NCBI GenBank assembly: GCA_016702545.1 | Contig: JADJDT010000026.1 | Location: 1 to 64,000 of the forward strand | Reading direction: 5' to 3' | Length of the DNA: 64,000 nucleotides | From: Pseudomonadota bacterium | Lineage (GTDB): Bacteria > Myxococcota_A > Polyangia > GCA-2747355 | Part shown: positions 32,785 through 41,437 of the stretch, piece after piece | How the letters are laid out: each line of letters opens with the position of its first letter | Position numbering within the stretch: the stretch's first letter is position 1 | Position numbers and translations under genes: made by a program | Notes under the pieces: generated by a model | Database searches by the model: none | Seen by the model: the letters and a program-made list of their open reading frames with translations, nothing else | Told to the model about the DNA's origin: nothing

Positions 32785-34551
32785 ATGGCGTCGTTGGCGG
32801 GTCTGAGCTTCGGGCGCTACCGGGTCCGTGCCCGCTGGGGTCAGGGGGGGATGGGCGAGGTCTATCTCGGCAGCGCGGTCGGTCCCGACGGCGTCGAGAA
32901 GCCAGTGGCGATCAAGACCATTCGCGCGCTGCACCGCCAGCGGCGCGAGCTGGTCGAGATGTTCCTCGAGGAGGCCAAGGTCTCTTTCCTGCTGACCCAC
33001 CCCAACATCGTGCAGACCTACGAGCTCGGCGCGCTCGACGACCATCATTTCCTGGTGATGGAGTGGGTCGAGGGCATCACGCTCGAGGCGCTGCTGGAGT
33101 TCTTCCGCGACACGCGGCGCCAGCCCCTGCCCGTCGCGCTGGCGCTCTCGCTCGCGATGCAGGTCGCTCGCGCGCTCGACTACGCCCACACCTTCGCCGA
33201 CACGCAGGAACGGCCGCTGCGCATCGTTCATCGCGACGTCAGCCCGAGCAACGTGCTCTTGTCCCACGACAGACAGATCAAGGTGACGGACTTCGGCCTG
33301 GTCAAATCGGTGCTGAGCAAGGTCGAGACCGAGGTCGGGCAGATCAAGGGCAAGGCGGCCTATATGGCGCCCGAGCAGCTCGCCTCGCGCCCCACGGACG
33401 CGCGCACCGATATCTACTCGTTGGGCCTGATGCTCTACGAGATGCTGAGCGGTGAGCACCCCTTCGGCGCGCGCGGTGAGGTGACCTTGCTGGCGCGGCT
33501 GAGCGGGGTCGAGATCCCCCCGCTGGCCGAACGAGCGCCGGACCTCGCGCCGGCGGTGCTCGAGCTGGTCGCCGGTTGCCTGGCCACGGACCCCGCGGCG
33601 CGCTTCAGCAGCGCCGGCGAGCTCGGGCGGCGTATCGATCGGTGCATGCGAGAGGCAGCGCTGAGGGTCTCCGAGTATGAGCTGGCGGAGCTGGTGGCGC
33701 AGGTGAGCGGCTGGGCTGCACCCCGCCCCGTGGCGCCGCATCCCTTCGACCTGGCCCTCGGTGTGGAGCTGCAGCGCGTGGCGGGCGGCACGGGCGGGCT
33801 GGCGGCCTTCAAGCGCTCGGGCGTGGGGACGGTCGTCGAGGGGGGGCCGCGTGGCTCTGCGGCCCCGCCGGCGAGCACCTATCCTGCGTCGCCGCAGGCG
33901 CCGCGCGCCTCGGCGGGCCGCGCTGCGCAGGGTCAACCAGCAGCGCCCGCGTCGCGCCACCGATCCCGCGCGCTCGTGGCCGCGGGGGGCGCCGCGCTGC
34001 TCTTCGGCCTGGTCTATCTGGCGACCGATCGCGGCGGGTCCCCTCCGACCGCGGCTCCCGTCGCACGCGGCGGATCGCCGCTGGCCGCGGCGACGCCGAG
34101 CGCGACGCCAGGCGACGCCGGCAGCGCGCGCGCCCTGCCCCAGGCCGCGACGACGCGGCGTGGCCCCAGCGACGCGGCCGCGGCGGCTCGCGCTCTGCCC
34201 GATTCTGGCCCCCTCGGCAGACCCGACGCCGCCGAGGCCAGCGACCGACGCCTGCCCTCGCGGCGGGGCTGGTCTGCGCGCCAGCCCGAGCCACGCTCCG
34301 CGCGTGGGGGCGATCCCCCGGCGCCGCCCGCCCCCGTCGTCACGGGCACGCTCTCGGTCAACAGCGAGCCGTGGGCCGTGGTCTTCGTCGACGGCGTGCG
34401 CCTGCGCAGCACCCCCCTGCTCGGCCACCCACTTGCGGTAGGATTGCATGTCGTGCGCCTGGAGCACCCGCCGCGCCAGCTCAGCGCCACCCGTAGCGTG
34501 GTGATTCGCGCCGGCGAGGAGACGCGGCTGGCCGTGGAGCTCGGTCCCTGA
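32785..34551 (+). CDS. Membrane Ser/Thr kinase with C-terminal PEGA domain
   Basis: 588 residues. Kinase domain 8-290: glycine loop GQGGMGEVY, VAIKTI lysine near 47, HRDVSPSN at 149-156, DFG at 169-171, MAPEQ near 193. A single membrane helix (RALVAAGGAALLFGLVYLAT) lies near 394-415, after which a 90-residue Ala/Pro linker leads to a PEGA domain (GTLSVNSEPWAVVFVDGVRL, about 515-585). So the kinase is cytoplasmic and the PEGA module outside. It is followed 16 bp later by an FHA-sigma-54 activator, a likely phosphotransfer partner because FHA domains bind phosphothreonine. Confidence 0.9.
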   Translation: MASLAGLSFGRYRVRARWGQGGMGEVYLGSAVGPDGVEKPVAIKTIRALHRQRRELVEMFLEEAKVSFLLTHPNIVQTYELGALDDHHFLVMEWVEGITLEALLEFFRDTRRQPLPVALALSLAMQVARALDYAHTFADTQERPLRIVHRDVSPSNVLLSHDRQIKVTDFGLVKSVLSKVETEVGQIKGKAAYMAPEQLASRPTDARTDIYSLGLMLYEMLSGEHPFGARGEVTLLARLSGVEIPPLAERAPDLAPAVLELVAGCLATDPAARFSSAGELGRRIDRCMREAALRVSEYELAELVAQVSGWAAPRPVAPHPFDLALGVELQRVAGGTGGLAAFKRSGVGTVVEGGPRGSAAPPASTYPASPQAPRASAGRAAQGQPAAPASRHRSRALVAAGGAALLFGLVYLATDRGGSPPTAAPVARGGSPLAAATPSATPGDAGSARALPQAATTRRGPSDAAAAARALPDSGPLGRPDAAEASDRRLPSRRGWSARQPEPRSARGGDPPAPPAPVVTGTLSVNSEPWAVVFVDGVRLRSTPLLGHPLAVGLHVVRLEHPPRQLSATRSVVIRAGEETRLAVELGP

Positions 34552-34567
34552 GCCTGAGCGAGATCAC

Positions 34568-35983
34568 ATGAGCGAGCAGCACATGAGCGAGCAGCAGGGC
34601 GAGTCGGCGGCGGCGGCGCCCGTCACGGCAGCGGCCTGCGGAGGCACCCTCGTCGTCAGCGACGCCGGGGGTCGGCTGCGGCGTCAGGTCGAGCCCTATC
34701 GCCTCGTCGGTGCGGGCGTCGATCGCTGCGTCACGACGCCGGCGCTGCACCTGGGCTCGCACCCGAGCAACGAGCTGGTGCTGGTCGATGCGAGCGTGTC
34801 CCGACTCCACGCCGCGATCGAGGCCACTCCGCACGGCTATCTGGTGCGGGATCTCGAGAGCACCAACGGCACCTGGATCGACGGCGTGCGCGTGCAGCAG
34901 GCCTACCTGCCGCCGCGGGCGCTGCTGCGGCTCGGACAGGTTACGTTGCGCTTTACGTTGACCGGCGAGAAGACGACGGTGGCCGGCAGCGAGCAGGAGG
35001 AGTTCTTTGGCGTGCTCGGGCGCTCGCCCGCGATGCGCGAGCTCTTCGCCGTGCTGGGGCGCGTCGCGCCGACCGACGCCACGATTCTGCTCGAGGGCGA
35101 GAGCGGGACCGGCAAGGAGCTGGTGACCGCGGCGATCCATCGCGCCAGCCAGCGCGCCGCGGGGCCGCTGGTGGTCTTCGATTGCGCGGCGATGCCGGCG
35201 CCGCTGATCGAGAGCGAACTCTTCGGCCACGAGCGTGGCGCCTTCACGGGGGCGGCCAGTCGCTATCTGGGGCAGGTCCGCGAGGCCCACGGCGGGACGC
35301 TCTTCCTCGACGAGATCGGCGAGCTGCCGCGCGAGCTGCAGCCGAAGCTGCTACGCGTGCTGGAGACTCGGCAGGTGCGCCCGCTCGGCTCGACCACCAC
35401 CTACCCGGTGGACGTGCGGCTGGTGGCGGCGACGAATCGCGATCTGGCGCGCGAGGTCAATCGCGGCAATTTCCGCGAGGACCTCTATTACCGGCTGGCC
35501 GTGGTCAAGCTCAAGGTGCCGCCGCTGCGCGAGCGCAGCGGCGATCTGCGGCTGCTGGTCGGGCGCTTCGTCGAGACGACCCTGGCACAGGAGCCGGCGC
35601 GGGCGCGCGAGGTCTTGCGCGGCATCTCGGAGGAGAACTGGCGCAAGCTCGAGCTGCTGCCGTGGCCGGGCAATGTGCGGGAGCTACGCAACTTCATCGA
35701 GCGCACGCTGATCATCAGCGGAGGGCCCGCCGACGCCAGCGCGTGGCCCGCGCCGCTCGGGGTCGCGCCCCGGGCAGAGCCTTCGGCGGGCGCCCTGCCC
35801 GCCCCGGACGCGGTGCCGCTGGACCGGCCCTTCGCCGAGCTCAAGGCCCAGACGGTGGCCGCGTTCGAGCGCGCGTACTTGCTGGGCCAGCTGGCGCAGC
35901 ATGGCCACAACGTCTCGGCTGCCGCCCGCGCCGCGGGCCTGGACCGCATGAGCTTCAAGCGCTTGCTGAGCAAGTACCGCTAG
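34568..35983 (+). CDS. FHA-domain sigma-54-dependent activator
   Basis: 471 residues. An FHA domain (about 45-130) has LGSHPSNELVLVDASVSRLHA and STNGTWIDG. The AAA+ domain has Walker A GESGTGKE (about 177-184), the sigma-54 contact loop GAFTGA at 225-230, Walker B LFLDEIGEL, and the arginine-finger region FREDLYYRL. A Fis-type helix-turn-helix closes the protein (NVSAAARAAGLDRMSFKRLL). ATG 34568 and 34583 are both possible within a repeated MSEQ start. The TAG stop is formed with the first bases of a MITE-like end. A sigma-54 promoter lies 152 bp downstream. Confidence 0.92.
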   Translation: MSEQHMSEQQGESAAAAPVTAAACGGTLVVSDAGGRLRRQVEPYRLVGAGVDRCVTTPALHLGSHPSNELVLVDASVSRLHAAIEATPHGYLVRDLESTNGTWIDGVRVQQAYLPPRALLRLGQVTLRFTLTGEKTTVAGSEQEEFFGVLGRSPAMRELFAVLGRVAPTDATILLEGESGTGKELVTAAIHRASQRAAGPLVVFDCAAMPAPLIESELFGHERGAFTGAASRYLGQVREAHGGTLFLDEIGELPRELQPKLLRVLETRQVRPLGSTTTYPVDVRLVAATNRDLAREVNRGNFREDLYYRLAVVKLKVPPLRERSGDLRLLVGRFVETTLAQEPARAREVLRGISEENWRKLELLPWPGNVRELRNFIERTLIISGGPADASAWPAPLGVAPRAEPSAGALPAPDAVPLDRPFAELKAQTVAAFERAYLLGQLAQHGHNVSAAARAAGLDRMSFKRLLSKYR

Positions 35984-36017
35984 GAGCCTGTCGGGAAATT
36001 GCTGCGCCGCCCGACCG
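35982..36017. mobile_element. Solo end of a MITE-like element
   Basis: AGGAGCCTGTCGG followed by AATTGCTGCGCC matches, over about 36 bp, the right terminal repeat of the element at 55264-55413 read inverted. No second end was found nearby, so this is a truncated copy. Confidence 0.6.
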
Positions 36018-36032
36018 CCTGAGGCAAGGCGC

Positions 36033-36049
36033 CCTCAGCGCGGCTGAGG
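36033..36049 (+). terminator. Hairpin after the sigma-54 activator gene
   Basis: CCTCAGC-GCG-GCTGAGG, a perfect 7-bp stem 50 bp after the stop. No T-tract follows. Confidence 0.35.
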
Positions 36050-36134
36050 CGGCGCTGCCTCAGCGCACGCCGGCGACCTCGGCTCCATATCGCGTCCTGT
36101 CAATGATTCTCGCGAACTCTGCGTCGGACGCGCC

Positions 36135-36150
36135 TGGCACGCCGGCTGCT
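36135..36150 (+). promoter_or_regulatory. Sigma-54 (-24/-12) promoter
   Basis: TGGCACG-CCGG-CTGCT: a perfect -24 box, exact GG-N10-GC spacing, and one mismatch to TTGCT at -12. It lies 58 bp before ATG 36208 and directly after a sigma-54 activator gene, which may act here. Confidence 0.75.
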
Positions 36151-36207
36151 AATACCGACGGCGAGCGCGATACGCGCTGACAACCAACCGTTACAGGAGA
36201 AGACACC

Positions 36208-37203
36208 ATGAGACGCAGCAGCATCATCCTCCCCATCGCCCTGCTCACCGCCGCCGTGGGCTGCGGAGCCGACGACGCGGGCCTCGACGCCTACCGCCGG
36301 GCCGTGCCCACCAGCGCGGCGCTCTCGGTCGACGTCCCGGCCGGTACCAAAGAGGCCACTCCCGGGCAAGCCGCCCAGGCCCTGACCGCCCAGCGCGCGG
36401 GACTCTACAACCTGACCTACACCATCTCCCGCCAGGCCAACGGCTGGATCGGCGCCGGCCTGCAGATCGTCGAGGCGATCGTCGACTACCCGCCGACTTC
36501 CTTCGAGGCGGGCCGCGCGGTTTGGGGTCCCTTCACGCCGGCGCTCGAGCCGCTGAGCTGGACGCTCGAGGTGACCAAGACCGGCGAGGAGACCTATGCC
36601 TATGTGCTCTCCGCACGAGACAAGGACCAAGCGAACGACCCGATGCAGGCCATTCTGAGCGGCACCTCGGTCAAGGGCGCAGGCGCGCCGTCGGTCGTGG
36701 GTGGCTATCGCGGGCAGTACACGCTGAACTTCTCCGCGCTCCATGCGCTCGACGCCGAGCTCTATAGCGAGACCGGCACGATGCTGGCGCGCTACGACCT
36801 GACGGGCAACGAGCGTCGCCTGGAGATGACGCTGCAGGACTTCGTCGACGACGGCGATCCGGCGCAGGACGCGGAGTACGGCTACGTCGAGCGGGCCGAC
36901 GGGTCGGGCGAGTTCCGCATCGCGGGCCTCACGGACCTCGAGGAAGACGACTCGGCGCAGGAGCACGTGGTCGTCCGCTCGACGTGGAACGCACAGGGCG
37001 CCGGCCGTGCCGACGCGGAGTTCAGCGGCGGCAACCTGAGCGCGAGCGTCACCGCCACGGAATGCTGGGATCCCTCGTTCGCCCGCTCGTTCTATCAGGA
37101 CACGATCCAGGGGCAGCTCCCGGGCGGCGAGCTCGCCAGCTGCGCCTTCGCCACCGCGATCGACCCCGACTTCGAGCTCGACCTCGACCTGCAGAGCAAC
37201 TAG
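36208..37203 (+). CDS. Lipoprotein of unknown function behind a sigma-54 promoter
   Basis: 331 residues. The signal peptide ends LLTAAVGC (acceptor Cys19). The mature protein is acidic and beta-rich, with no family recognised; it has aromatic-flanked strands (WTLEVTKTGEETYAYVL, YRGQYTLNF) and a Cys pair near 281 and 315. ATG 36208 has AGGAGA 9 bases upstream. The placement suggests that it is the output of the adjacent kinase and FHA activator. Confidence 0.75.
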   Translation: MRRSSIILPIALLTAAVGCGADDAGLDAYRRAVPTSAALSVDVPAGTKEATPGQAAQALTAQRAGLYNLTYTISRQANGWIGAGLQIVEAIVDYPPTSFEAGRAVWGPFTPALEPLSWTLEVTKTGEETYAYVLSARDKDQANDPMQAILSGTSVKGAGAPSVVGGYRGQYTLNFSALHALDAELYSETGTMLARYDLTGNERRLEMTLQDFVDDGDPAQDAEYGYVERADGSGEFRIAGLTDLEEDDSAQEHVVVRSTWNAQGAGRADAEFSGGNLSASVTATECWDPSFARSFYQDTIQGQLPGGELASCAFATAIDPDFELDLDLQSN

Positions 37204-37226
37204 GCCGAGCGACGAGGGCACACCCG

Positions 37227-37255
37227 CAGCGGCGGCGGATCGCCCGCCGCCGCTG
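37227..37255 (+). terminator. Strong GC hairpin after the lipoprotein gene
   Basis: A 12-bp perfect stem (37227-37238 with 37244-37255) and 5-nt loop, 24 bp past the stop codon. No T-tract follows, so it may need a factor or simply protect the 3' end. Confidence 0.5.
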
Positions 37256-37278
37256 CGAGGCGCGCGGCCAATCGCCGG

Positions 37279-37309
37279 TTGACGCGGCGCGCGCGAGTCG
37301 TCCTACAAT
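37279..37309 (+). promoter_or_regulatory. Possible sigma-70 promoter, wide spacer
   Basis: TTGACG at 37279-37284 and TACAAT at 37304-37309, both close to consensus but 19 nt apart, 30 bp before the Kelch-like lipoprotein gene. Confidence 0.4.
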
Positions 37310-37339
37310 GCGTGCCGCATGAGCGAAGCGTGATCGGTG

Positions 37340-38917
37340 ATGCCTCCCCTCCCGCGCCCCCCGCGTTCGGATCGACCCTTGCGCAGCACGCTGCTGGTGC
37401 TCGGGCTGCTGGCGGCCTGCTCGGGGCCCGCCACGCTCGTGCTGCAGCTTGCCCCCGCGGGTAGCGACCCGACTGTGGTCGGGGGGCGTCTGACCCTCAG
37501 CGTGATCGAGGTGGCCACCGGTCGGACGGTGGCCGCGACCGAGCTCACCAGCAAAGATCCCGCGGGCCAGCGCCGCATCTTCAGCGCCCTGGAGCTGGTC
37601 GAGGGACAAACCTACCGCGTGCGCCTCACGGCGCGCTTCGACGAGCCGGTCTGCGTCAACGACCAACCCGCGCTGGACCGGCGGGCCGTCGGCCTGAGCG
37701 CGCCCTTCGTCTACCAGGGCTCGCTCGAGAGCGTCGAGCTCTACGTCGGCTGCGCCGACGGCACGCGCGCGATGGGCAACCCCGAGCTGCGCGTCTTCCA
37801 CACCGCGACCTGGGTGCCGCAGGACGCGCGCCACGGACGGGTGTGGCTCACCGGCGGCGCTGCGCCCTCGACCGTGGCCTTCGACCTCGAGGACGCCACG
37901 GAGACGCGCCTGCTGCGCTCGATCGAGGCTTTCGACCCGTTCTCCGGTCAGTTCACGCCGGTCGCCGCCGAACTCAGCCGCCCGCGCTTTCTGCACCGAG
38001 CCGCCCTGCGCGGCAACGGCGACCTCGTGCTGACGGGCGGTCTCGAAAAGACCAGCGAGGATGACGCCGCGGAGTTCGTCGCCGTGCGCACGGTCGAGCG
38101 CCTGCGAGCTGGCCGGATCGAGCGCCTGCCCGAGCTGCGGGAGGGACGCGGCGCGCATGGCCAAGCGAGCGCAGGCCCCACTGGCGTGGCCGTCTTCGGC
38201 GGGATCGGCAGCGAGCTCGAGCCGCTCGCGTCGGTCGAGCTGATCGACGTGAGTGGCGAGACACCCGCGGCGATCAGCACCCTGGCCGGACCCGCGATCG
38301 TGCCCGCGGTCCTGCCCTTCGGCGACGATCGCCATGTGCTGGTCGTCGGCGAGATCGCCCCGGCCGGGAGCGACAGCCCCGTCGAGGTGTTCTGTCTCAA
38401 GGCCCCCTGCGACTGCGGGGTGCCACCCTGCGCTCGCTCGATCAAGGGCTTCGGCGCCGGCCGGAGCGGCTTCGGCGCGGCCGGCACCCTCGTGCCCTGC
38501 ACCGGCGGCGGCGGCGCGATCTACCTGGCCGGCGGCGGGACCGAGGACCCGCAGACGAAGGCCGACGTGATGTACAACGACATCTACTGTCTGGATACCA
38601 GGGTCGCGGAGCGCCTCGAGCGCGTCGGCGAGCTGCAGCGCGCGCGTTCCTCGCACACGATCACGCTCGTCGACGGACCGCGCGGGCCGCGGCTCTTCGT
38701 CGCCGGTGGGGGCGGTCCGCTGCCCGACACGCCGAGCACGGCGGAGCTGGTGGACGTCGACTGCGCTTGCGGCGCGATCGCGGCCGAGGCGATCCAGCTG
38801 GTGAAGCTCCGTGGCGCGCGCGCCGGTCACACGGCCACGCTGCTGCCGGACGGCACCGTGCTGCTGGTAGGAAGCCTCGTCGGCGCAGCGGCCGAGCGCT
38901 TCAGCCCCGATCGATGA
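37340..38917 (+). CDS. Kelch-like beta-propeller lipoprotein
   Basis: 525 residues from ATG 37340 (a GTG precedes it by one codon). The lipobox is LGLLAAC (Cys27). The mature part has repeated motifs of a Kelch/galactose-oxidase-like propeller, such as GHTATLLPDGTVLLVGS, RSSHTITLVDGPRGPRLFVAGGG, and LHRAALRGNGDLVLTGG, about 50-60 residues apart. An insert with a Cys cluster (APCDCGVPPC) lies near 350. Such propellers bind partners or sugars; no catalytic copper site was identified. The last gene of this block follows 28 bp later. Confidence 0.75.
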   Translation: MPPLPRPPRSDRPLRSTLLVLGLLAACSGPATLVLQLAPAGSDPTVVGGRLTLSVIEVATGRTVAATELTSKDPAGQRRIFSALELVEGQTYRVRLTARFDEPVCVNDQPALDRRAVGLSAPFVYQGSLESVELYVGCADGTRAMGNPELRVFHTATWVPQDARHGRVWLTGGAAPSTVAFDLEDATETRLLRSIEAFDPFSGQFTPVAAELSRPRFLHRAALRGNGDLVLTGGLEKTSEDDAAEFVAVRTVERLRAGRIERLPELREGRGAHGQASAGPTGVAVFGGIGSELEPLASVELIDVSGETPAAISTLAGPAIVPAVLPFGDDRHVLVVGEIAPAGSDSPVEVFCLKAPCDCGVPPCARSIKGFGAGRSGFGAAGTLVPCTGGGGAIYLAGGGTEDPQTKADVMYNDIYCLDTRVAERLERVGELQRARSSHTITLVDGPRGPRLFVAGGGGPLPDTPSTAELVDVDCACGAIAAEAIQLVKLRGARAGHTATLLPDGTVLLVGSLVGAAAERFSPDR

Positions 38918-38945
38918 TCGCGCGATGATGGCGTGGAGCGAGACA

Positions 38946-40222
38946 ATGATGGCCCTTCGCCCCCTGCACCCGACGCCGATCCACCGGATCCGGGCAGTCG
39001 CGGAACACCTCCCGCAGGGCGTCCGGGTCCCCCTGCTGGCGCTGCTGAGCCTCGGGCTGGCCGCCTGCGCGGCGCCCGCGGCGCAGCGCGGGCTGGTGCC
39101 GGTGGCGGTGCGCGTGGTGGCCTTCCCGCGCGCCTCCGGCACGGTCGAGACCCTCGCACGCCGACCGTATCTTCGAGTGCAGTCGCAAGCGGCGGAGGCG
39201 CTGTTGCGGGCGCGGGCGCGCGTGCCCGGCCGCTCCGGCAGCGCCGACCCACGGGCACGGGCGGCCGTCGCCCTGCAGCGGGCGCGCGAGGACTACCAGG
39301 GTTTGCGCCTCCCCGAGGCCCTGGAGGGGCTGGCCGGGGCGCTGGCCGAGCTCGCGAGCGCGGCAGCCCTGGAGGCGGAGGATCTCCGCTTGCTCCGGGA
39401 GCTCTTGCTGCAGCGCGCGCTGTGCGAGCTCGCGCTCAGCCGCGTGGTCGACGCGCAGGCGTCGATCGCCGCCGCGATGGCCCTTGGCTTCGACGGCTCT
39501 CAGGCCGGCGCCTACTCCCCCGAGGTCGAGGCCGTGATCGACGGGGTCCGACGCCAGCGCGTCGGCGGCGGGCACCAGGCGCTGACGGTGACCGCGCGCC
39601 CTGCCGACGCGGTGGTGCTGATCGATGGACGCCGGGTGGGTCCGGCCCCGGTGACCGTGAAGCTCGGGGCGGGGCCGCATCTGCTGCGCGCTGAGCGGCG
39701 CGGGTTTCGGCCCTTCGCTCGCTGGTGGACCGCGCCCGCGAGCGGCGGCGCGCTGCAGCGCCTCGAGCTCGTGCTCGAGACGGCCTCGGTCGGCGCGACG
39801 GCCGCGGAGCTGCTCGCGGGACTGCACGCCGCGGGCGATCCGAGCGCGGGCGACGGGCGACCCCGAACTGCTCGCGCGGGTGGTCGGCCCGGAGCGGGCC
39901 ATCGTCACGGTCACGGGGCAAGCGCCCCAGCTCAGGTCCCGGCTGATCTGGACCGGGCTCCCGGAGAGCCTCGCCGACGATCCGCGCCTGCCGCGGTGCG
40001 GACGCCCCCGCCTTGGCCGGCTGCCTCGGACCAGCGCTCTATACCTTGGCGTCGGGGCAACCCTTCGCCGAGGACGCGCCGCGAGCCGCGGTGGCGCGGC
40101 CCCTCTACCGGCGTTGGTGGTTCTGGACCCTGGTGGCCGCGGGCGGCGGCCTCGCCGCCCTCGCGGTGATCGGCGCCAACGATCACGCCGGCGTCAACGT
40201 CGACCTGCGCGCGCCGCGCTGA
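38946..40222 (+). CDS. PEGA-domain lipoprotein, frame broken twice
   Basis: ATG 38946 has GGAG seven bases upstream. The lipobox is LGLAAC (Cys41). Helical TPR-like sequence (about 80-200) leads to a PEGA domain (ALTVTARPADAVVLIDGRRV). In the starting frame the protein degenerates after AAGDPSAGD, near 39855. It continues in the second frame with GDPELLARVVGPERAIVTV to DDPRLPR, near 39990. It ends in the third frame with ALAGCLGPALYTLASGQPF and a final membrane helix (WWFWTLVAAGGGLAALAVIG). The continuity of sense sequence across both breaks suggests two single-base errors; a decaying gene is the alternative. Confidence 0.65.
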
Positions 40223-40769
40223 TCCGCAGCGGGCGCGCCTGGCGCCGCAGATGGGTCAGGGTCAGCGCCGGGAGCAGCCCCAGCAGCTCGACCGCGAGGG
40301 CGGCGGCGACCAAGGCGATCGCGACGCCGGCCTCGCCAATCCCGCCGTAGATGCCGTGCAGATAGGCCGCAGAGGCGATCAGCAGCGCGATCACCAGGGC
40401 GCAGAAGGCGAGCTCCAGCAGCGCGCCGATGCAGGCCCAGCGGCGCCCCCGCTGCCCGCCGCGGAGCAGGCCGACCGCCGTGGTGAGGGCCACCGCCGCC
40501 GCGAGCACCGCCCCCGCGCGAATCCAGGGCGAACGCGCGGGGACCAGCACGAAGACCACCCCGACGTAGGCGGCAGCCAGCAGCAGGTGTCCGACCGCAT
40601 GGAGCACGTCGGTCAGCGCGCGGCGGTCGGCGGGAGGCGGCGTCGGCGCCACGCCCTCGTCGCCAGTCGAGCGGTGGCCAGTTGAGCTGGGGCCAGTCGA
40701 GCCGTGGCCAGTCGAGCCGTGGCCAATCGAGCTGTGCCCGCTTAGGCTGTGGTCGGTTGAGGCGTCCAT
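40194..40769 (-). CDS. Four-helix membrane protein with repeated N-terminus
   Basis: 191 residues. ATG 40769 starts directly at the repeat region. Residues 2-36 are a low-complexity Ser/Thr/Gly/His stretch encoded by 15-bp tandem repeats. Four hydrophobic helices follow: VLHAVGHLLLAAAYVGVVFVL, AGAVLAAAVALTTAVGLL, ALLELAFCALVIALLIA and VAIALVAAALAVELLGLL. No family was recognised. It is convergent with, and overlaps by 29 bp, the end of the PEGA lipoprotein gene. Confidence 0.6.
   Translation of the reverse strand: MDASTDHSLSGHSSIGHGSTGHGSTGPSSTGHRSTGDEGVAPTPPPADRRALTDVLHAVGHLLLAAAYVGVVFVLVPARSPWIRAGAVLAAAVALTTAVGLLRGGQRGRRWACIGALLELAFCALVIALLIASAAYLHGIYGGIGEAGVAIALVAAALAVELLGLLPALTLTHLRRQARPLRISAARAGRR
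40661..40765. repeat. Seven 15-bp tandem repeats inside a gene
   Basis: Units close to GGCCAGTCGAGCCGT, two of them identical (40691-40705 and 40706-40720), the outer ones more divergent. In frame they add five-residue steps to the N-terminus of the four-helix membrane protein. Confidence 0.85.
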
Positions 40770-40820
40770 CGGAACTCGATCGGGATCGACCCGGGGCCGC
40801 GGCTGCCGCGGGGCAGAGAA

Positions 40821-40853
40821 AATAAAAAAGCCGGCCTCGCCTTGAGGCCGGCT
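40821..40853 (-). terminator. Intrinsic terminator for leftward transcription
   Basis: A perfect 10-bp stem AGCCGGCCTC / GAGGCCGGCT with a 5-nt loop (40829-40853), followed on the minus strand by TTTTTATT. It is the best factor-independent terminator in the window. Its transcript comes from the right, where the nearest recognised gene ends at 41438. Confidence 0.85.
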
Positions 40854-40912
40854 CATCATGGCAGCGTCGGGTGGGTGTCGTCTATGCGAAGCCCGGTCGA
40901 CGCTTTGTTCCC

Positions 40913-40954
40913 GAAGTCACGTTCCTGAAGTCACGTTCCTGAAGTCACGTTCCC
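40913..40954. repeat. Three 14-bp tandem repeats
   Basis: GAAGTCACGTTCCT repeated at 40913, 40927 and 40941, with one change in the last. Non-coding, just before the intrinsic terminator. Confidence 0.85.
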
Positions 40955-41437
40955 TTCACCTGCACGCTGGTGCGAAGTGAAGAGCCACCCGGCTGCGGCG
41001 GGACCCTGCCCCCCCCACACACGCTCGTTCCGGCCTATCCGGACGCCCACCCCTACACGCCACCCCTCCACGCCCCCTACACGCTACCCCGGACCCGAGC
41101 AGTGGCCGCCGCGGCAGCCAGGTGATCCCTCTATGTGCAACGGGTATGCCGTTCTTTGTGGGCGGCCCCGATGGGTCGGACCGGTGGCCTCGTCGCCGCT
41201 GGCGCACGCCTCTTGCGGTGCCCCACGCGCTTCGTCCTGCCGCCCTTGGCCTTGAAACGCTTCGGCCTTTTGACGCACAACCGAGTCGCGCCGGTCGCGA
41301 CGACGCCGCCGCCGGAGGTATTCTGGTCTCGAGTTCAGGTGGCGCAAGCGATCGCTGCTGTCGTCGGTGGCGGGTCGCCCCTCTCCGACTTCGCCTCGCC
41401 TCACCGATTTCCGGCGGCCACGGCGCGACGCCGCCGC
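40955..41437. other. Transcribed spacer after the TPR genes
   Basis: About 480 bp without a recognised gene apart from the weak small basic frame. The left part is C-rich on the plus strand with a repeated TACACGC/CCCCTACAC pattern near 41050-41090. No known RNA family was seen. Confidence 0.4.
41131..41280 (-). CDS. Possible small basic protein
   Basis: A 49-codon frame from TTG 41280 has a very basic run (KRPKRFKAKGGRTKRVGHRK), unlike ordinary random frames in this DNA. It lies in a 580-bp stretch between the giant TPR gene and an intrinsic terminator facing the same way, so something here is probably transcribed. There is no ATG or GTG start in frame, no Shine-Dalgarno sequence and no recognised family; it may equally be chance. 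Confidence 0.2.
   Translation of the reverse strand: MCVKRPKRFKAKGGRTKRVGHRKRRAPAATRPPVRPIGAAHKERHTRCT

Noticed and set aside
37960..38140. Frames inside the Kelch-like gene on both strands
   Set aside because: They are low-complexity shadows of a continuous lipoprotein gene.
40913..40954. Three repeats of 14 bp considered as a CRISPR remnant
   Set aside because: Units are directly adjacent with no spacers and no cas genes are near.
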